Positions 36,409-45,394 of a DNA stretch of 64,000 bases are shown here, piece by piece. The DNA is from Rubellimicrobium arenae (GTDB lineage: Bacteria; Pseudomonadota; Alphaproteobacteria; Rhodobacterales; Rhodobacteraceae), in contig NZ_JAFMSS010000005.1 of NCBI RefSeq assembly GCF_017916295.1, positions 124,001 to 188,000 of the forward strand, given 5' to 3'. The translations under genes were made by a program, and so were the position numbers. Within the stretch, counting starts at the first letter, position 1; each line of letters starts with the position of its first letter. The notes under the pieces were generated by a model. It worked only from the letters and a program-made list of their open reading frames with translations, made no database searches and had not been told where the DNA came from.

Positions 36409-38436
36409 TCACCGCTTGCCGCGCCGGGGCGGTTGTCCGCCATCATTGCCCGGACGGGATCGGACCCGCCTGTCCTTCGGACCGGTGGGGCCGGCTGGCT
36501 TGCCGCCGAAGGACTTGCCGCGATGAGGCGTGACCGCCAGCGACGCGTCCGAGCGACTGGCCTTGGTCCGGCTGCCAGACTCGGTGGAGGCGGTCTTGGC
36601 CTTCTTGGCTGCTCGCGGCTTGCTGGTCGGGGCGTCCGCCTCGGTGGATTCTCTGCCAGCCCTGTCGTTCACCTCCGTGGACCGTCCAGTCGGCTCGGGC
36701 GACGGGTCCGACGGAGCCAAGTCGCGCGTCTGGTCGTCCCGCTCCGCACCCTCGTCCTGCGGTCGGGGCGCCCGCGAGCGCACGGGACCGGCGTCATCCA
36801 CGTCCTGCCCCGGCTTGCGCCGGTTGGCCCGCGGCTTGGCCGTCGGACGGGACGACATGTCGGGGGCTCCGTCCAGTTGCCGGACCGTGACGCCGTCCTC
36901 AAGTTCCGCCCGGGGGCCGAGGGTCGCCAGAAACCCGGAGGCGCTATCGCGAGCGATTTCCACGAAGGTCTCGGACTGCTGCACGCGGATCGCCCCGATC
37001 GCGCTCTTGTCCAAGCGTCCCGCCCGCAGGATCAGCGGCAGGAGCCAGCGCGGCTCGGCACGATCCTCCTTGCCTACCGACAGCGAGAACCAGACGCTGG
37101 GGCCGAATGCCGCCTTGCGCGGCTTGGGCTCGGCGGGCGCATCGGCCCAGCCCAGTTCCTCCGGCGCGGACTTGCCGGCGCGGTGGAGCAGGAGATACGC
37201 GGCTGCGATGCGCTCGGGCGAGTATGCTTCCAGGAGTCGTGCCGCAAAGGCTTTCTGCTCGTCGGACAGCTCCTCGGTCCAGACCGGATCCGAGAGCAGG
37301 CGCTCCTCGTCACGGCGAAGGATCTCGTCGGCCGAGGGTGCGACGGTCCATTCGGCCTCGATGCGCGCGATCCGCAGCAGGTTCTCGGCCTTTCGGACGA
37401 CCTTCGGCGGAACGATCATCACCGAGGTGCCCTTGCGGCCCGCCCGACCCGTCCGGCCCGAACGGTGGAGCAGGCCTTCGGCGCTCGAGGGGAGCTCGGC
37501 ATGGATGACGAGCTCGAGGTTCGGAAGGTCGATGCCGCGCGCCGCCACGTCCGTGGCCACGCAGACCCGCGCCCGTCCATCGCGCATCGCCTGGAGGGCA
37601 TGGGTGCGCTCCTTCTGGCTGAGTTCGCCTGACAGGGTCACGACCGAGAAACCGCGGTTGGAGAACCTGGCGCTCAGGCGGCTCACCACCGCGCGGGTGT
37701 TGGCGAAGACGATGGCGTTCCTGGCGTCATGATAGCGGAGGACGTTGATGATGGCGTTCTCGGCGTCCGCTGGGGCGACCCGCATGGCCTGATACGCAAT
37801 ATCGGCGTGCTGGCTTGTGCCGGACAGCGTCGTCACGCGAACGGCGTCCCGCTGGTACTGGGCGGCGAGCTTGGCGATCTGCGGGGGCACGGTGGCCGAG
37901 AACATCAGCGTCCGCCGCTCCTCGGGCGCCTGGCCGAGCATGAACTCCAGATCCTCGCGGAAGCCGAGGTCCAGCATCTCGTCCGCCTCGTCGAGCACCA
38001 CGGCGCGCAGGTGCGACATGTCCAGCGATCCGCGCTGGATGTGGTCACGCAGCCGGCCCGGCGTGCCCACGACGATATGCGCCCCACGCTCGAGCGCACG
38101 GCGTTCGTCCCGCATGTCCATGCCCCCCACGCAGGACACCACGCGACCGCCGGCCTTGGAGTAGAGCCATGCCAGCTCCCGCATGACCTGGAACGCGAGC
38201 TCCCGGGTGGGAGCGACGACCAGCGCCAGGGGCGCCTCCGCCGGACCAAGGACATCCGCCTCGCCCATCAGCGTAGGGGCGATCGCCAGGCCGAAGGCCA
38301 CCGTCTTGCCCGATCCGGTCTGGGCCGACACGAGCAGGTCCGAGGTGCGGAGTTCAGCGTCGGTGACGGCCTGCTGCACCGCAGTCAGGTTGTCGTATCC
38401 ACGCTCGACGAGCGCATCGGACAGGGTCTGTATCAT
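36409..38436 (-). CDS. DEAD-box ATP-dependent RNA helicase with disordered basic tail
   Basis: The 675-residue protein is a DEAD-box helicase related to DeaD/CsdA, acting in ribosome assembly or RNA turnover. Motifs are AQTGSGKT (I), APTRELA (Ia), TPGRLRDH, VLDEADEML (II), SATVPP (III), VATDVAARGIDLP (V) and HRSGRTGRAGR (VI). A DbpA-like RNA-binding region covers about 455-530. The last 140 residues are low-complexity and rich in Lys, Arg, Ser and Pro, ending PPRRGKR. The gene stands alone and is divergent from a winged-helix regulator. Confidence 0.93.
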   Translation of the reverse strand: MIQTLSDALVERGYDNLTAVQQAVTDAELRTSDLLVSAQTGSGKTVAFGLAIAPTLMGEADVLGPAEAPLALVVAPTRELAFQVMRELAWLYSKAGGRVVSCVGGMDMRDERRALERGAHIVVGTPGRLRDHIQRGSLDMSHLRAVVLDEADEMLDLGFREDLEFMLGQAPEERRTLMFSATVPPQIAKLAAQYQRDAVRVTTLSGTSQHADIAYQAMRVAPADAENAIINVLRYHDARNAIVFANTRAVVSRLSARFSNRGFSVVTLSGELSQKERTHALQAMRDGRARVCVATDVAARGIDLPNLELVIHAELPSSAEGLLHRSGRTGRAGRKGTSVMIVPPKVVRKAENLLRIARIEAEWTVAPSADEILRRDEERLLSDPVWTEELSDEQKAFAARLLEAYSPERIAAAYLLLHRAGKSAPEELGWADAPAEPKPRKAAFGPSVWFSLSVGKEDRAEPRWLLPLILRAGRLDKSAIGAIRVQQSETFVEIARDSASGFLATLGPRAELEDGVTVRQLDGAPDMSSRPTAKPRANRRKPGQDVDDAGPVRSRAPRPQDEGAERDDQTRDLAPSDPSPEPTGRSTEVNDRAGRESTEADAPTSKPRAAKKAKTASTESGSRTKASRSDASLAVTPHRGKSFGGKPAGPTGPKDRRVRSRPGNDGGQPPRRGKR

Positions 38437-38751
38437 TCGGGAGATCCGATTCAGCTAGGTCGGCGCGGCGGTGCGCATCGCGACGGCCAGGACGGGCGAC
38501 GCGCGTTTGACGTCCCACTGAAGCCCTGAACCGCTGGGGTCAAGGGTAATATTGCCCTCCGGTCGTCCGAGCGGGGTCGCCACCCGCATCCACTCCATCC
38601 CGTTCGTCCAGAGCGCCCCGGCCTGACGGCTGGCCCTGGCTTCCATGACGCTTGCCGATCCGGGCCTGCAATGAGACACTGTTGCGCGACTTACGTTCAT
38701 CGGTCCTTTAGGCGATCGCACCTTTCCCGGTCGGAGAGGCTGAGGCGGACG
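38437..38751. other. 315-bp divergent intergenic region
   Basis: This stretch separates the helicase and the winged-helix regulator and must hold both promoters. I see no convincing operator, hairpin or small gene. An open minus-strand frame across it has codon use unlike its neighbours and continues into the antisense of the regulator gene. Confidence 0.5.
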
Positions 38752-40347
38752 ATGATGACCACGGCGCCACCAGGGCCAGTCTACCAGTTCGACGGCTATA
38801 CCCTCGATCTTGGGGCCGGCACCCTGCGCCATGCGGATCAGGAGATCGCGCTACGACCCAAGACCTACGCCGTGCTGACTCATCTGGTCTCGAACGCAGG
38901 ACGGATCATCGGGCGGGATGAGCTGCTCGATACGGTCTGGGCCGATGTCACGGTCACCGAGGATTCACTGACCCAGTGCATCTCGGAACTCCGTCGCGCG
39001 CTCGGCGACGATGGAGGGGGCCTGCTCAGGACGGTTCCCCGTCGGGGCTACCTCTTCTCGGGGCACATTGTCCGTGGGCCAGCCACCGTTGCCGCGTCCG
39101 GTCCGGAGCGGTCGGACAAACCGGCCATCGCCGTGCTTGCGTTCGAGGATCTCAGCCGGGACCACGATCAGGATTACTTCGCCACGGGGCTGACCGAGGA
39201 TATCATCAGGGCCCTGTCGCTGGTCCGGGAGATCTTCATCGTTTCGCGGGCCGCCACGGCCGTCTACCGCGGGCGGACCATTCCGCCCCGGCAGATGGCC
39301 GAGGAGCTCGGCGTCCGCTACCTGCTGGAAGGAAGCGTGCGCGTGGCCGGCGAGCAGATGCGGGTCACGGCGCAACTGGTGGACAGCGTCACCGGATCGC
39401 TGATCTGGAGCGAACGCTTCGAGGGCACCCGGGAGGACGTCTTCGCCTTCCAGGATCGGATCACCCGGCAAGTCGCTGTCGCACTTCAAATAAAGCTGAC
39501 CTACGGCGAGCTTGCCCGGCTCTGGGACGGGCAGACTCGGGACCTTGCAGCCTGGGAGAAGATGGTCGTTGCCAGGGACCTGTTCCTTCGATTCAACGAA
39601 GGCGACAACCTCCGGGCAAGGCTGTTGCTCCGCGAGGCTTTGGACATCGACCCCGGCTATGTCACGGCGATGGTCCTGCTCGGCCTCACTCACTGGTGCG
39701 ATGCCCGGTTCTACCTGTCCGCCGATCCCGAGCTGGCGCTGCTCCAGGCGGAGGAGCAAGCCCAACGGGCTCTGGCTGCCAATTTCGGGGTTGCCGGGGG
39801 TCACATGCTGGCTGGACTGGTCGCATTCCTCCGCGACCGCCATGAGGAGGCCGTCGCACAATGCCGCCGAAGCTGCGACCTGGCGCCCGGCAATTCGTGG
39901 AACTATGCCGTGCTGGGGCTGGTCCAGATCTACGGCGACGACCCGCACGGTGCTCTCGTGGCCTTCGACACAGCGTTCAGCCTCTCGCCCCGACCCCCCA
40001 ACTGGTACCTGTACAACCTCGCGCTGGCGAACCATTGGGCCGGTCGCCCGGGCGCGGCGGAGCAGGCCCGGCGCTACCGGGATGCGGAGCCCAGCGACCC
40101 TTATGGTTATGCCAATCTGGCGATGATCCTCGCTCTACAGGGCTATGAGGCCGAGGCGGCCCGGGAGGTGGCTTCGCTGCGACGTCTCTTTCCCAGCTTC
40201 GGGATGGAGCAGATCCGCCGTTCCCAGCGGTATAAGGACGCTCGCAAGCTGGAGCTTGCGGTTGCCAGCCTTCGTAAGGCCGGACTTCCCGAACAGGGCG
40301 AGGCTCGAGGCGCAATGACGAATGTATCGGACTACCGAGCCAAGTAA
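38752..40347 (+). CDS. Winged-helix (OmpR/CadC-type) regulator with TolB-like and TPR regions
   Basis: The 531-residue soluble protein starts with a Trans_reg_C winged helix (about 5-105; RPKTYAVLTHLVSNAGRIIGRDELLDTVW, VPRRGYLFSG). A middle domain of the adenylate-cyclase/TolB-N type follows (IAVLAFEDLSRDHDQDYFATGLTEDIIRALS, EGSVRVAGEQMRVTAQLVD), then tetratricopeptide-like helices to the end. It lacks a CadC-style membrane helix. No cyclase catalytic domain is present although such proteins are often mislabelled as cyclases. Two adjacent ATGs (38752, 38755) are both possible. Confidence 0.85.
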   Translation: MMTTAPPGPVYQFDGYTLDLGAGTLRHADQEIALRPKTYAVLTHLVSNAGRIIGRDELLDTVWADVTVTEDSLTQCISELRRALGDDGGGLLRTVPRRGYLFSGHIVRGPATVAASGPERSDKPAIAVLAFEDLSRDHDQDYFATGLTEDIIRALSLVREIFIVSRAATAVYRGRTIPPRQMAEELGVRYLLEGSVRVAGEQMRVTAQLVDSVTGSLIWSERFEGTREDVFAFQDRITRQVAVALQIKLTYGELARLWDGQTRDLAAWEKMVVARDLFLRFNEGDNLRARLLLREALDIDPGYVTAMVLLGLTHWCDARFYLSADPELALLQAEEQAQRALAANFGVAGGHMLAGLVAFLRDRHEEAVAQCRRSCDLAPGNSWNYAVLGLVQIYGDDPHGALVAFDTAFSLSPRPPNWYLYNLALANHWAGRPGAAEQARRYRDAEPSDPYGYANLAMILALQGYEAEAAREVASLRRLFPSFGMEQIRRSQRYKDARKLELAVASLRKAGLPEQGEARGAMTNVSDYRAK

Positions 40348-40444
40348 TTTCGTCCGGATTTCGTCCTTCTCTCAGGACCCGAAAGGCGCGGTGGCGCATC
40401 CTGCCTGGACGACGTGCCGTTCTCAGTTGCCAGGAGTGGTTCCC

Positions 40445-40672
40445 ATGCTTGCCGCCCGCAGGACGCCCAGCCTCTCGTTCTTTGCGACTCTCCAGCACCT
40501 TGCCGACTTTCATCCGGTCGGAGTCATCAGCCATGGCGGTCGGTCAGGCCATGACCGCCAGTTGCAGGACGCCATAGGTCGCCTTCCGCCACATCTTTTG
40601 GACGACATCGGGGTCGATCCAAGCATCGCGACCAAGGATGATCCGTCCCCCATCTTCTCGGGTCGCGGCTGA
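40445..40672 (+). CDS. Small DUF1127-like protein
   Basis: The 75-residue protein ends with LQDAIGRLPPHLLDDIGVDPS, which resembles the DUF1127 (YjiS) pattern of Arg/Leu-rich helix plus LxDIG. Small DUF1127 proteins in alphaproteobacteria bind RNA or affect phosphate and carbon use, but this one is divergent and lacks the usual Arg-rich run. AGGAG at 40432-40436 is eight bases before the ATG at 40445. A longer frame upstream has no ribosome site. Confidence 0.5.
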   Translation: MLAARRTPSLSFFATLQHLADFHPVGVISHGGRSGHDRQLQDAIGRLPPHLLDDIGVDPSIATKDDPSPIFSGRG

Positions 40673-41169
40673 CATCAGGTCGGCAGGCTCATACCCTGAT
40701 ATTCAGAGCGGCGCAGGATGGGTGCGCCGAGCAGCCCAGTTCGCTGCAACAGATCACACTCTGGATGCGAGGGCCGGCGTCACCGTGCCGCGAGAGTCCA
40801 GACGCCAACAGGCTTGGCCCGGATAGTTCAAGAACGAAGCGTGTCTAGCACCCACGACGACTGCTCATCGCTGGCTGAGCCGGGCGTTCGGGCCAGTGGC
40901 CCCGACCGGGGCCTGCGGGCAGCATCGGTCCAGGAACGGGTGCCCGGGCTGGGAGGCAGCGAATGGCACGCCCATCGCTACCTCCCGCTGAAGAGCTGCC
41001 CCGGCGGGAATCCGAGCACCCCTCAGTTGAGCGAGACCACGAAGTTCTGAAGGAGCAACTTCACGCATCCAGCGCCGGTGCCATCCTAAGCCTATAGATG
41101 ATGAACATGATGCAACTATCGATGAAACAGTCGATTTGTCCAGATGCTCTTCCCTAAAGGCCGGCTTAG
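40673..41169. other. About 500 bp without a convincing gene
   Basis: The region lies between the DUF1127-like gene and a convergent small membrane-protein gene. Short open frames on both strands lack ribosome sites and show no family motifs. It is slightly AT-richer near 41090-41150. I see no repeat, tRNA or transposon ends. Confidence 0.45.
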
Positions 41170-41490
41170 CTACCCGAGGGCAAGCTGCAGAGTGGCCTTG
41201 ACGAGACTGACGGTGGCCGCCCAGCCCGCGACGCAGGTCAGCAGGACGACCCCGCACATCAGTAGCGTCAGAGCGTCGATCTTCTCGATGTTCAGAAGGC
41301 TTGCATCATCAGGCTCTGCTTGGACCACGTCCTCGTAGAACCCGATCGGCAACGCCGGGTCCCGGACAGCGATGCCGGCAGCTCCGGCCGAGACCCGGGC
41401 TGTGATGACCGGCTCTTCGAAATCCCAGTGAACGGGATGAACCACGATGCTCGTCGCTGTTCGCGGTCGGATCGGAGTGAGGTCAGACAT
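41170..41490 (-). CDS. Small protein with C-terminal membrane helix, unknown function
   Basis: The 106-residue protein is not recognised. It has a polar N-terminal 70 residues with IVVHPVHWDFEEPVITARV, and one hydrophobic segment near the end (ALTLLMCGVVLLTCVAGWAATV). GAAGGGA lies upstream of the ATG at 41490, supporting translation. It may be tail-anchored. No domain or neighbour suggests a role. Confidence 0.5.
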   Translation of the reverse strand: MSDLTPIRPRTATSIVVHPVHWDFEEPVITARVSAGAAGIAVRDPALPIGFYEDVVQAEPDDASLLNIEKIDALTLLMCGVVLLTCVAGWAATVSLVKATLQLALG

Positions 41491-41583
41491 GCTCGATGTC
41501 CCTTCATGACGAAAGCAGATGATCGGAGGGCCAAGGACGAGCCTCGGCACCGGAACTCCGACCGGACGGTCTTGGGGTCGGGA

Positions 41584-41601
41584 GCTGCCGAGTCCGGCAG
41601 C
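41584..41601 (-). terminator. Hairpin downstream of the VPLPA-CTERM gene
   Basis: GCTGCCG and CGGCAGC pair around a four-base loop, 15 bases after the stop of the upstream minus-strand gene. There is no clear T-tract, so it may be an attenuating hairpin or a weak terminator. Confidence 0.35.
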
Positions 41602-41615
41602 CCCCCAACTGAGGC

Positions 41616-42146
41616 TCAGGAGGTCTTCTTGCGGCGACCAAGGGCCGCCATTCCGCCCAACGCGGACAGCAGAAGGAGGCCTGCGGCCGGCACCGGGATC
41701 ACGGCCGCTTCGACTGCGAAGTCGATGTCGGCCACGCCACCCTTACGGACGCCGGTGTCAATGACCTCGCCAAAGGTCAGCACGAGGTCGACCGTTTGGC
41801 CGGCCTGGACGAACAGCGGCTCCTCGAAGCCGGTCGTGACGTCCTGCCCGACCGTGACCGGAGCGGCGGTCCCGAACGCGAAGGACACCCCGCCCTTGAA
41901 CGCGGCGGAGAGCTGCTGGACCGTGCCTCCAAGGATGGAGAGTGCCGCACCGCCCGAGGACGTGTTGGTAAAGGAGAACGTATAGGTGTCTCCGGCGTCG
42001 CCGATCTCGAAGACCCCGTCGAAGAAGAAGTCGTCACTCAGGAGGTCGTAGCTGCCGCCCGGCGATACAAGGGTCGTGGCCGAGGCCACGCACGGTGCAG
42101 CCAGCAACACAGCTGCCAATCCCGCTGCCTTCAATCTGTCGATCAT
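41616..42146 (-). CDS. VPLPA-CTERM (PEP-CTERM-like) exported protein
   Basis: The 176-residue protein has a signal peptide (LKAAGLAAVLLAAPCVASA), a beta-rich body, and a C-terminal sorting tail VIPVPAAGLLLLSALGGMAALGRRKKTS: a short Pro motif, one helix and a basic cluster. That architecture is recognised by exosortase-type systems and VPLPA is the form common in Rhodobacterales. No exosortase gene is in the window. GAGGG lies upstream of the ATG at 42146. The body has no recognised domain. Confidence 0.85.
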   Translation of the reverse strand: MIDRLKAAGLAAVLLAAPCVASATTLVSPGGSYDLLSDDFFFDGVFEIGDAGDTYTFSFTNTSSGGAALSILGGTVQQLSAAFKGGVSFAFGTAAPVTVGQDVTTGFEEPLFVQAGQTVDLVLTFGEVIDTGVRKGGVADIDFAVEAAVIPVPAAGLLLLSALGGMAALGRRKKTS

Positions 42147-42493
42147 GGTAGACCCTCTTATGACTGTTTTCTGCAGGCGCTCAATCACACGCCCCGGTCG
42201 CGAGCTAGAGTCATACCCGAAACAATCCACTGCTGACGGATAGCAGCCACGGGGCGGCAACTAGGTCAGAGGGTGAGATCAACACCTATATCGATGGTTG
42301 ATGGGTCCTCCCGAGCGCCTAAACCGCCAATTCCTCGGGGGAGTCCGGACGAAAGGCTCGTTCGCGCTCGACCGGCGCATTGCCGGGACAGAACGACGCA
42401 CAACGACGTGGATCGGTCAGATGCCTGCTTCTTGAGCAAAGCTGGAAGGACGAAGGGCGCCGGACCTAACGGTCGCGACGCCCCCTGGCCGGA
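42147..42493. other. 347-bp gap upstream of the VPLPA-CTERM gene
   Basis: The gap should carry the promoter of the VPLPA-CTERM gene and the 3' end of the RTX transcript. An imperfect inverted repeat (CTCCCGAG near 42308 with CTCGGGGGAG near 42334) could form a hairpin. No supported coding frame is seen. Confidence 0.4.
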
Positions 42494-44737
42494 TCAGAAG
42501 TCGTAGAACCCGAAGTCCGCCTTGGAGAGCGTTCCGACTCCGTTCAGGGTGGCGACGAGGATGGCATCGACGTTTTCGTCGATCTGACCGTCCCGGTCGG
42601 TGTCCACGCCCTTGCCGTCCTGATCGAACCAGAGCCTGTGCGTGTCAGTCTCGAAGACGAAGGTCGGTCCAGACGTCGTCACGTCGACGCTCTTCTGGTT
42701 GCGGATCCTGAAGTTGTCCGCATCGACGCCGAACTCTGACTCGAGGATCGACAACTCGTCGTCGGCCTTGTTGAAGTCCTTGATGATGTCATGCGGCCAA
42801 TAGGTTGGATGGCTGAGGAAACCTTCGTCGAGCTCAAGGACGAAGCTATCCTTGCCGCCCCCGCCGGTCAGTTCGTCGGCACCGGATCCCCCGTCCAGGA
42901 CATCTGCGCCACCCCGACCATTCAGAACGTCATCTTCCGAGCCTCCGTCCAGCGAATTGCCCCTCCCGTCGCCGAACATGTAGTCGTCATGGGAGGAGCC
43001 TTCGATGTGCTCGACGCTCGAGAGCCGATCGCCCAGGGCTGCTCCGGAGTTCGCGGACTGCTTGGCCAGGTCGATGTGGACCGAAAGGTCGGCGTCGATG
43101 TAATCGACACGGTCGTATCCCTGGCCCCCGTTAATCCGATCGGACTTGAAATCCTCCGACCGAAGATAGGCCCCCATGTGGAAGACGTCCCCGCCGGCTC
43201 CGCCGTTCAGGATGTCAGCGCCGTACCCGTCGTTGAACGTGTCGGCCCCGCCGCCGCCGAAGTAGGTGTCCGAGCTGGCGTCATCCACGCCTTCCGTGTC
43301 ATGGAACGTATCATTGCCCGAGCCGCCATCCGCCCTGTCGGACCCGGCCTGGCCATCGATGGTGTCGTTGCCGCCGCCGCCGTTCAGGACGTCCTGACCT
43401 CGGCCCCCCTCCAGGATATCGGCGAAGCGGGCGCCGGTGACGCGGTCGGCTCCGGCCCCGCCGTCGAAGTTGATGACCTCGAAGCCCCCAAGCTGGGTGC
43501 CGTTGGCCAACGTGGTCATCTTCTGGCCTTGCGTCGCCAGGTTATAGGTCACGCCGGTGTCGAACTCGGGATCACTCGACGACAGGTACTGGAACGTGAG
43601 GTGGACCAAGTCGACCGTTCCGCGCTGGTCGCCCCCGACCGCCTTGTCCCTGACGCCGGCCCAGACCTCGTCGCTCCCGCTGCCGCCGAACAGGACGTCG
43701 ATGTTCCGGAGATCGTCGCTGCTGCGCCAGTTGGACGAATAGAGCTCGTCGTTGCCGGCACCCCCGTAGATCCGGTCGGCATCGAAGCCTCCGGTCAGGA
43801 TGTCGGCACCCTGGCCCCCGTCGACCAGATCGTTCCCGTAGTCGCCATTCAGGCTGTCCCGGCCATCCTCGCCATAGATCTTGTCGGCCAGGTCGCCGCC
43901 GGACGCCGTATCGTCCCCGCGGCCGCCATAAAGCACGTCGGTCCCGGCAGAGGCCGGCGTCTCGCTCCAGTCCGAGTATCCGGTCTGGTCGCCCTGAAGG
44001 CTGTCGTTCCCGTTCCCGCCACGCAGCACGTCGTCGCCATAGGCCCCGAACAGGCTGTCGGCCCCGCCCATGCCGGAGAGCGCGTCGTCGCCCTTGCCCC
44101 CCATCAGAGTGTCGCCCATGGCCCACCCTGTGAGCCGGTCCGAGTAGTTCGAACCGCGGATCTCATACTGCTCGATGTTCCGGATGGTGAAACCACCCGG
44201 CACGGCGGTCGGACTCAGATAGTCCTTGGCCGCGAACGAGACGAAGGAGCTGCGCTCGTGGTAGCTCGCCCGGAGGAGGTCGACCCCCGTTCCGCCATCA
44301 ACCACGTCGTCCACCATGTCGCGGCCGCTTCCGACATCGAGGACATCGTCGCCATTCCCGCCGTTCATCACGTCGCCGCCAGCGCCACCGACCAGGGTGT
44401 CGTTGCCCTCACCGCCGTAAAGCCGGTCGGCGCCGTCCGGCCCGCCTCCGGAGTAGGAGTTGCCATAAAGCCGGTCGTCGCCCTCGCCGCCGTAGAGCGT
44501 GTCACGACCGGCGTCCCCGCTGAGACTGTCGTTGCCGTAGTCGCCGGTCAGGTTGTCGTTGCCGGTATCTCCTTCGATCGAGTCGTTGCCGTAGCCCCCA
44601 AAGACCGCATCGTCTCCCGAGCCTGCCGAGGCAAAATCGTCGCCGTGGAACAGATTGATACGGTCTTGGGCGTTCGTGCCGAACAGATAATCGTAGCCAG
44701 AATAATACCAGTCGTTCTTGCCGTTGATAACAGCCAT
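42494..44737 (-). CDS. RTX calcium-binding repeat protein
   Basis: The 747-residue protein is built of hemolysin-type nonapeptide repeats (GGxGxDxLx), such as GGEGDDRLYGNS and GGRGQDVLNGGGGND, from about residue 15 almost to 640. Binding of Ca2+ folds such repeats outside the cell. The C-terminus has DIIKDFNKADDELSI and THRLWFDQDGKGVDTDRDG, typical of type I secreted RTX proteins whose export signal is C-terminal. No enzyme domain is seen, so it may be structural or adhesive. AAGGGG seven bases upstream supports the ATG at 44737; an in-frame TTG 28 codons earlier is less likely. No T1SS genes are nearby. Confidence 0.92.
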   Translation of the reverse strand: MAVINGKNDWYYSGYDYLFGTNAQDRINLFHGDDFASAGSGDDAVFGGYGNDSIEGDTGNDNLTGDYGNDSLSGDAGRDTLYGGEGDDRLYGNSYSGGGPDGADRLYGGEGNDTLVGGAGGDVMNGGNGDDVLDVGSGRDMVDDVVDGGTGVDLLRASYHERSSFVSFAAKDYLSPTAVPGGFTIRNIEQYEIRGSNYSDRLTGWAMGDTLMGGKGDDALSGMGGADSLFGAYGDDVLRGGNGNDSLQGDQTGYSDWSETPASAGTDVLYGGRGDDTASGGDLADKIYGEDGRDSLNGDYGNDLVDGGQGADILTGGFDADRIYGGAGNDELYSSNWRSSDDLRNIDVLFGGSGSDEVWAGVRDKAVGGDQRGTVDLVHLTFQYLSSSDPEFDTGVTYNLATQGQKMTTLANGTQLGGFEVINFDGGAGADRVTGARFADILEGGRGQDVLNGGGGNDTIDGQAGSDRADGGSGNDTFHDTEGVDDASSDTYFGGGGADTFNDGYGADILNGGAGGDVFHMGAYLRSEDFKSDRINGGQGYDRVDYIDADLSVHIDLAKQSANSGAALGDRLSSVEHIEGSSHDDYMFGDGRGNSLDGGSEDDVLNGRGGADVLDGGSGADELTGGGGKDSFVLELDEGFLSHPTYWPHDIIKDFNKADDELSILESEFGVDADNFRIRNQKSVDVTTSGPTFVFETDTHRLWFDQDGKGVDTDRDGQIDENVDAILVATLNGVGTLSKADFGFYDF

Positions 44738-45394
44738 TCCAAGCCCCTTTGAGATTTGGGAAAGTGATATGGAGATCGAAGAATATGGCGGAATTGTGCG
44801 TGCAGCCGGATGGCCTGTCAACGGAGGCCGAGCGGTCCTGATGGTGGGGAAATCCCGACTTTCTGAAAGGCTCGCGCTGCCCTAGATCCATGCAGCAGAG
44901 CTCTGATTTCAGTGCCTTACCGGCCCGTCTGAGCGCAGTTCAGCACCGCGACGTGCAGTCGCGATAATCGAACGATTTAATCCAGCAGATATGGTCGAGC
45001 CGCTCGCCACACGGCCTTCAAGCTGACGGGTCCGGATCTTAACCCACCCTATCGAGCATTATTCGGCTACCCCGAAGCGGTTCGGGTTCGGGTCAGGCGC
45101 ATGACCCAAACCGTAGCAATATTTCCGCACAAAGGGCCGATCTATTGCGCAAGTGTTCAGCCATTTCGATGAACCAGAGATGGTCCTGAATTTCGGCCTG
45201 ATCTGAAAATCTCAGGGAGCTTTGGGCCTCTGCACGTCGCCCTGGACCATACGGACCGGGTGGGCCTCCCTCTCGGCAGGTTATGCGCTGGCACCTATGG
45301 AGCGAGGCACGGCAAGACCCCACCCGACGTCGCTGGGCTGGACGAACGCACATACTCCGCCCGGGAACCCCATCGAACTGAGGGCGGTCCCGGA
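44738..45394. other. About 650 bp non-coding region upstream of the RTX gene
   Basis: The region lies between the RTX gene start and the lacI stop. It is visibly lower in G+C than its surroundings around 44930-45200. The short frames within it have no ribosome site or motif. It probably holds the RTX promoter and upstream control sites; I see no clear operator or transposon remnant. Confidence 0.45.

Noticed and set aside
34330..37632. 1100-codon frame on the plus strand
   Set aside because: It crosses the antisense of both the histidine kinase and the helicase, so it cannot be a real gene.
38752..40347. Adenylate cyclase
   Set aside because: Only the winged helix, TolB-like and TPR parts are present; no class III cyclase catalytic motif is seen.
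42494..44737. Repeats that could be read as a tandem DNA array
   Set aside because: The periodicity is explained by RTX protein repeats; there are no CRISPR-like identical repeats with unique spacers.
42791..44752. 653-codon Val/Ala-rich frame on the plus strand
   Set aside because: It is antisense to the RTX repeats and its periodic composition reflects the repeat pattern.
45093..45353. 86-codon minus-strand frame upstream of the RTX gene
   Set aside because: It overlaps the end of lacI's downstream gap with no ribosome site and no recognisable motif.
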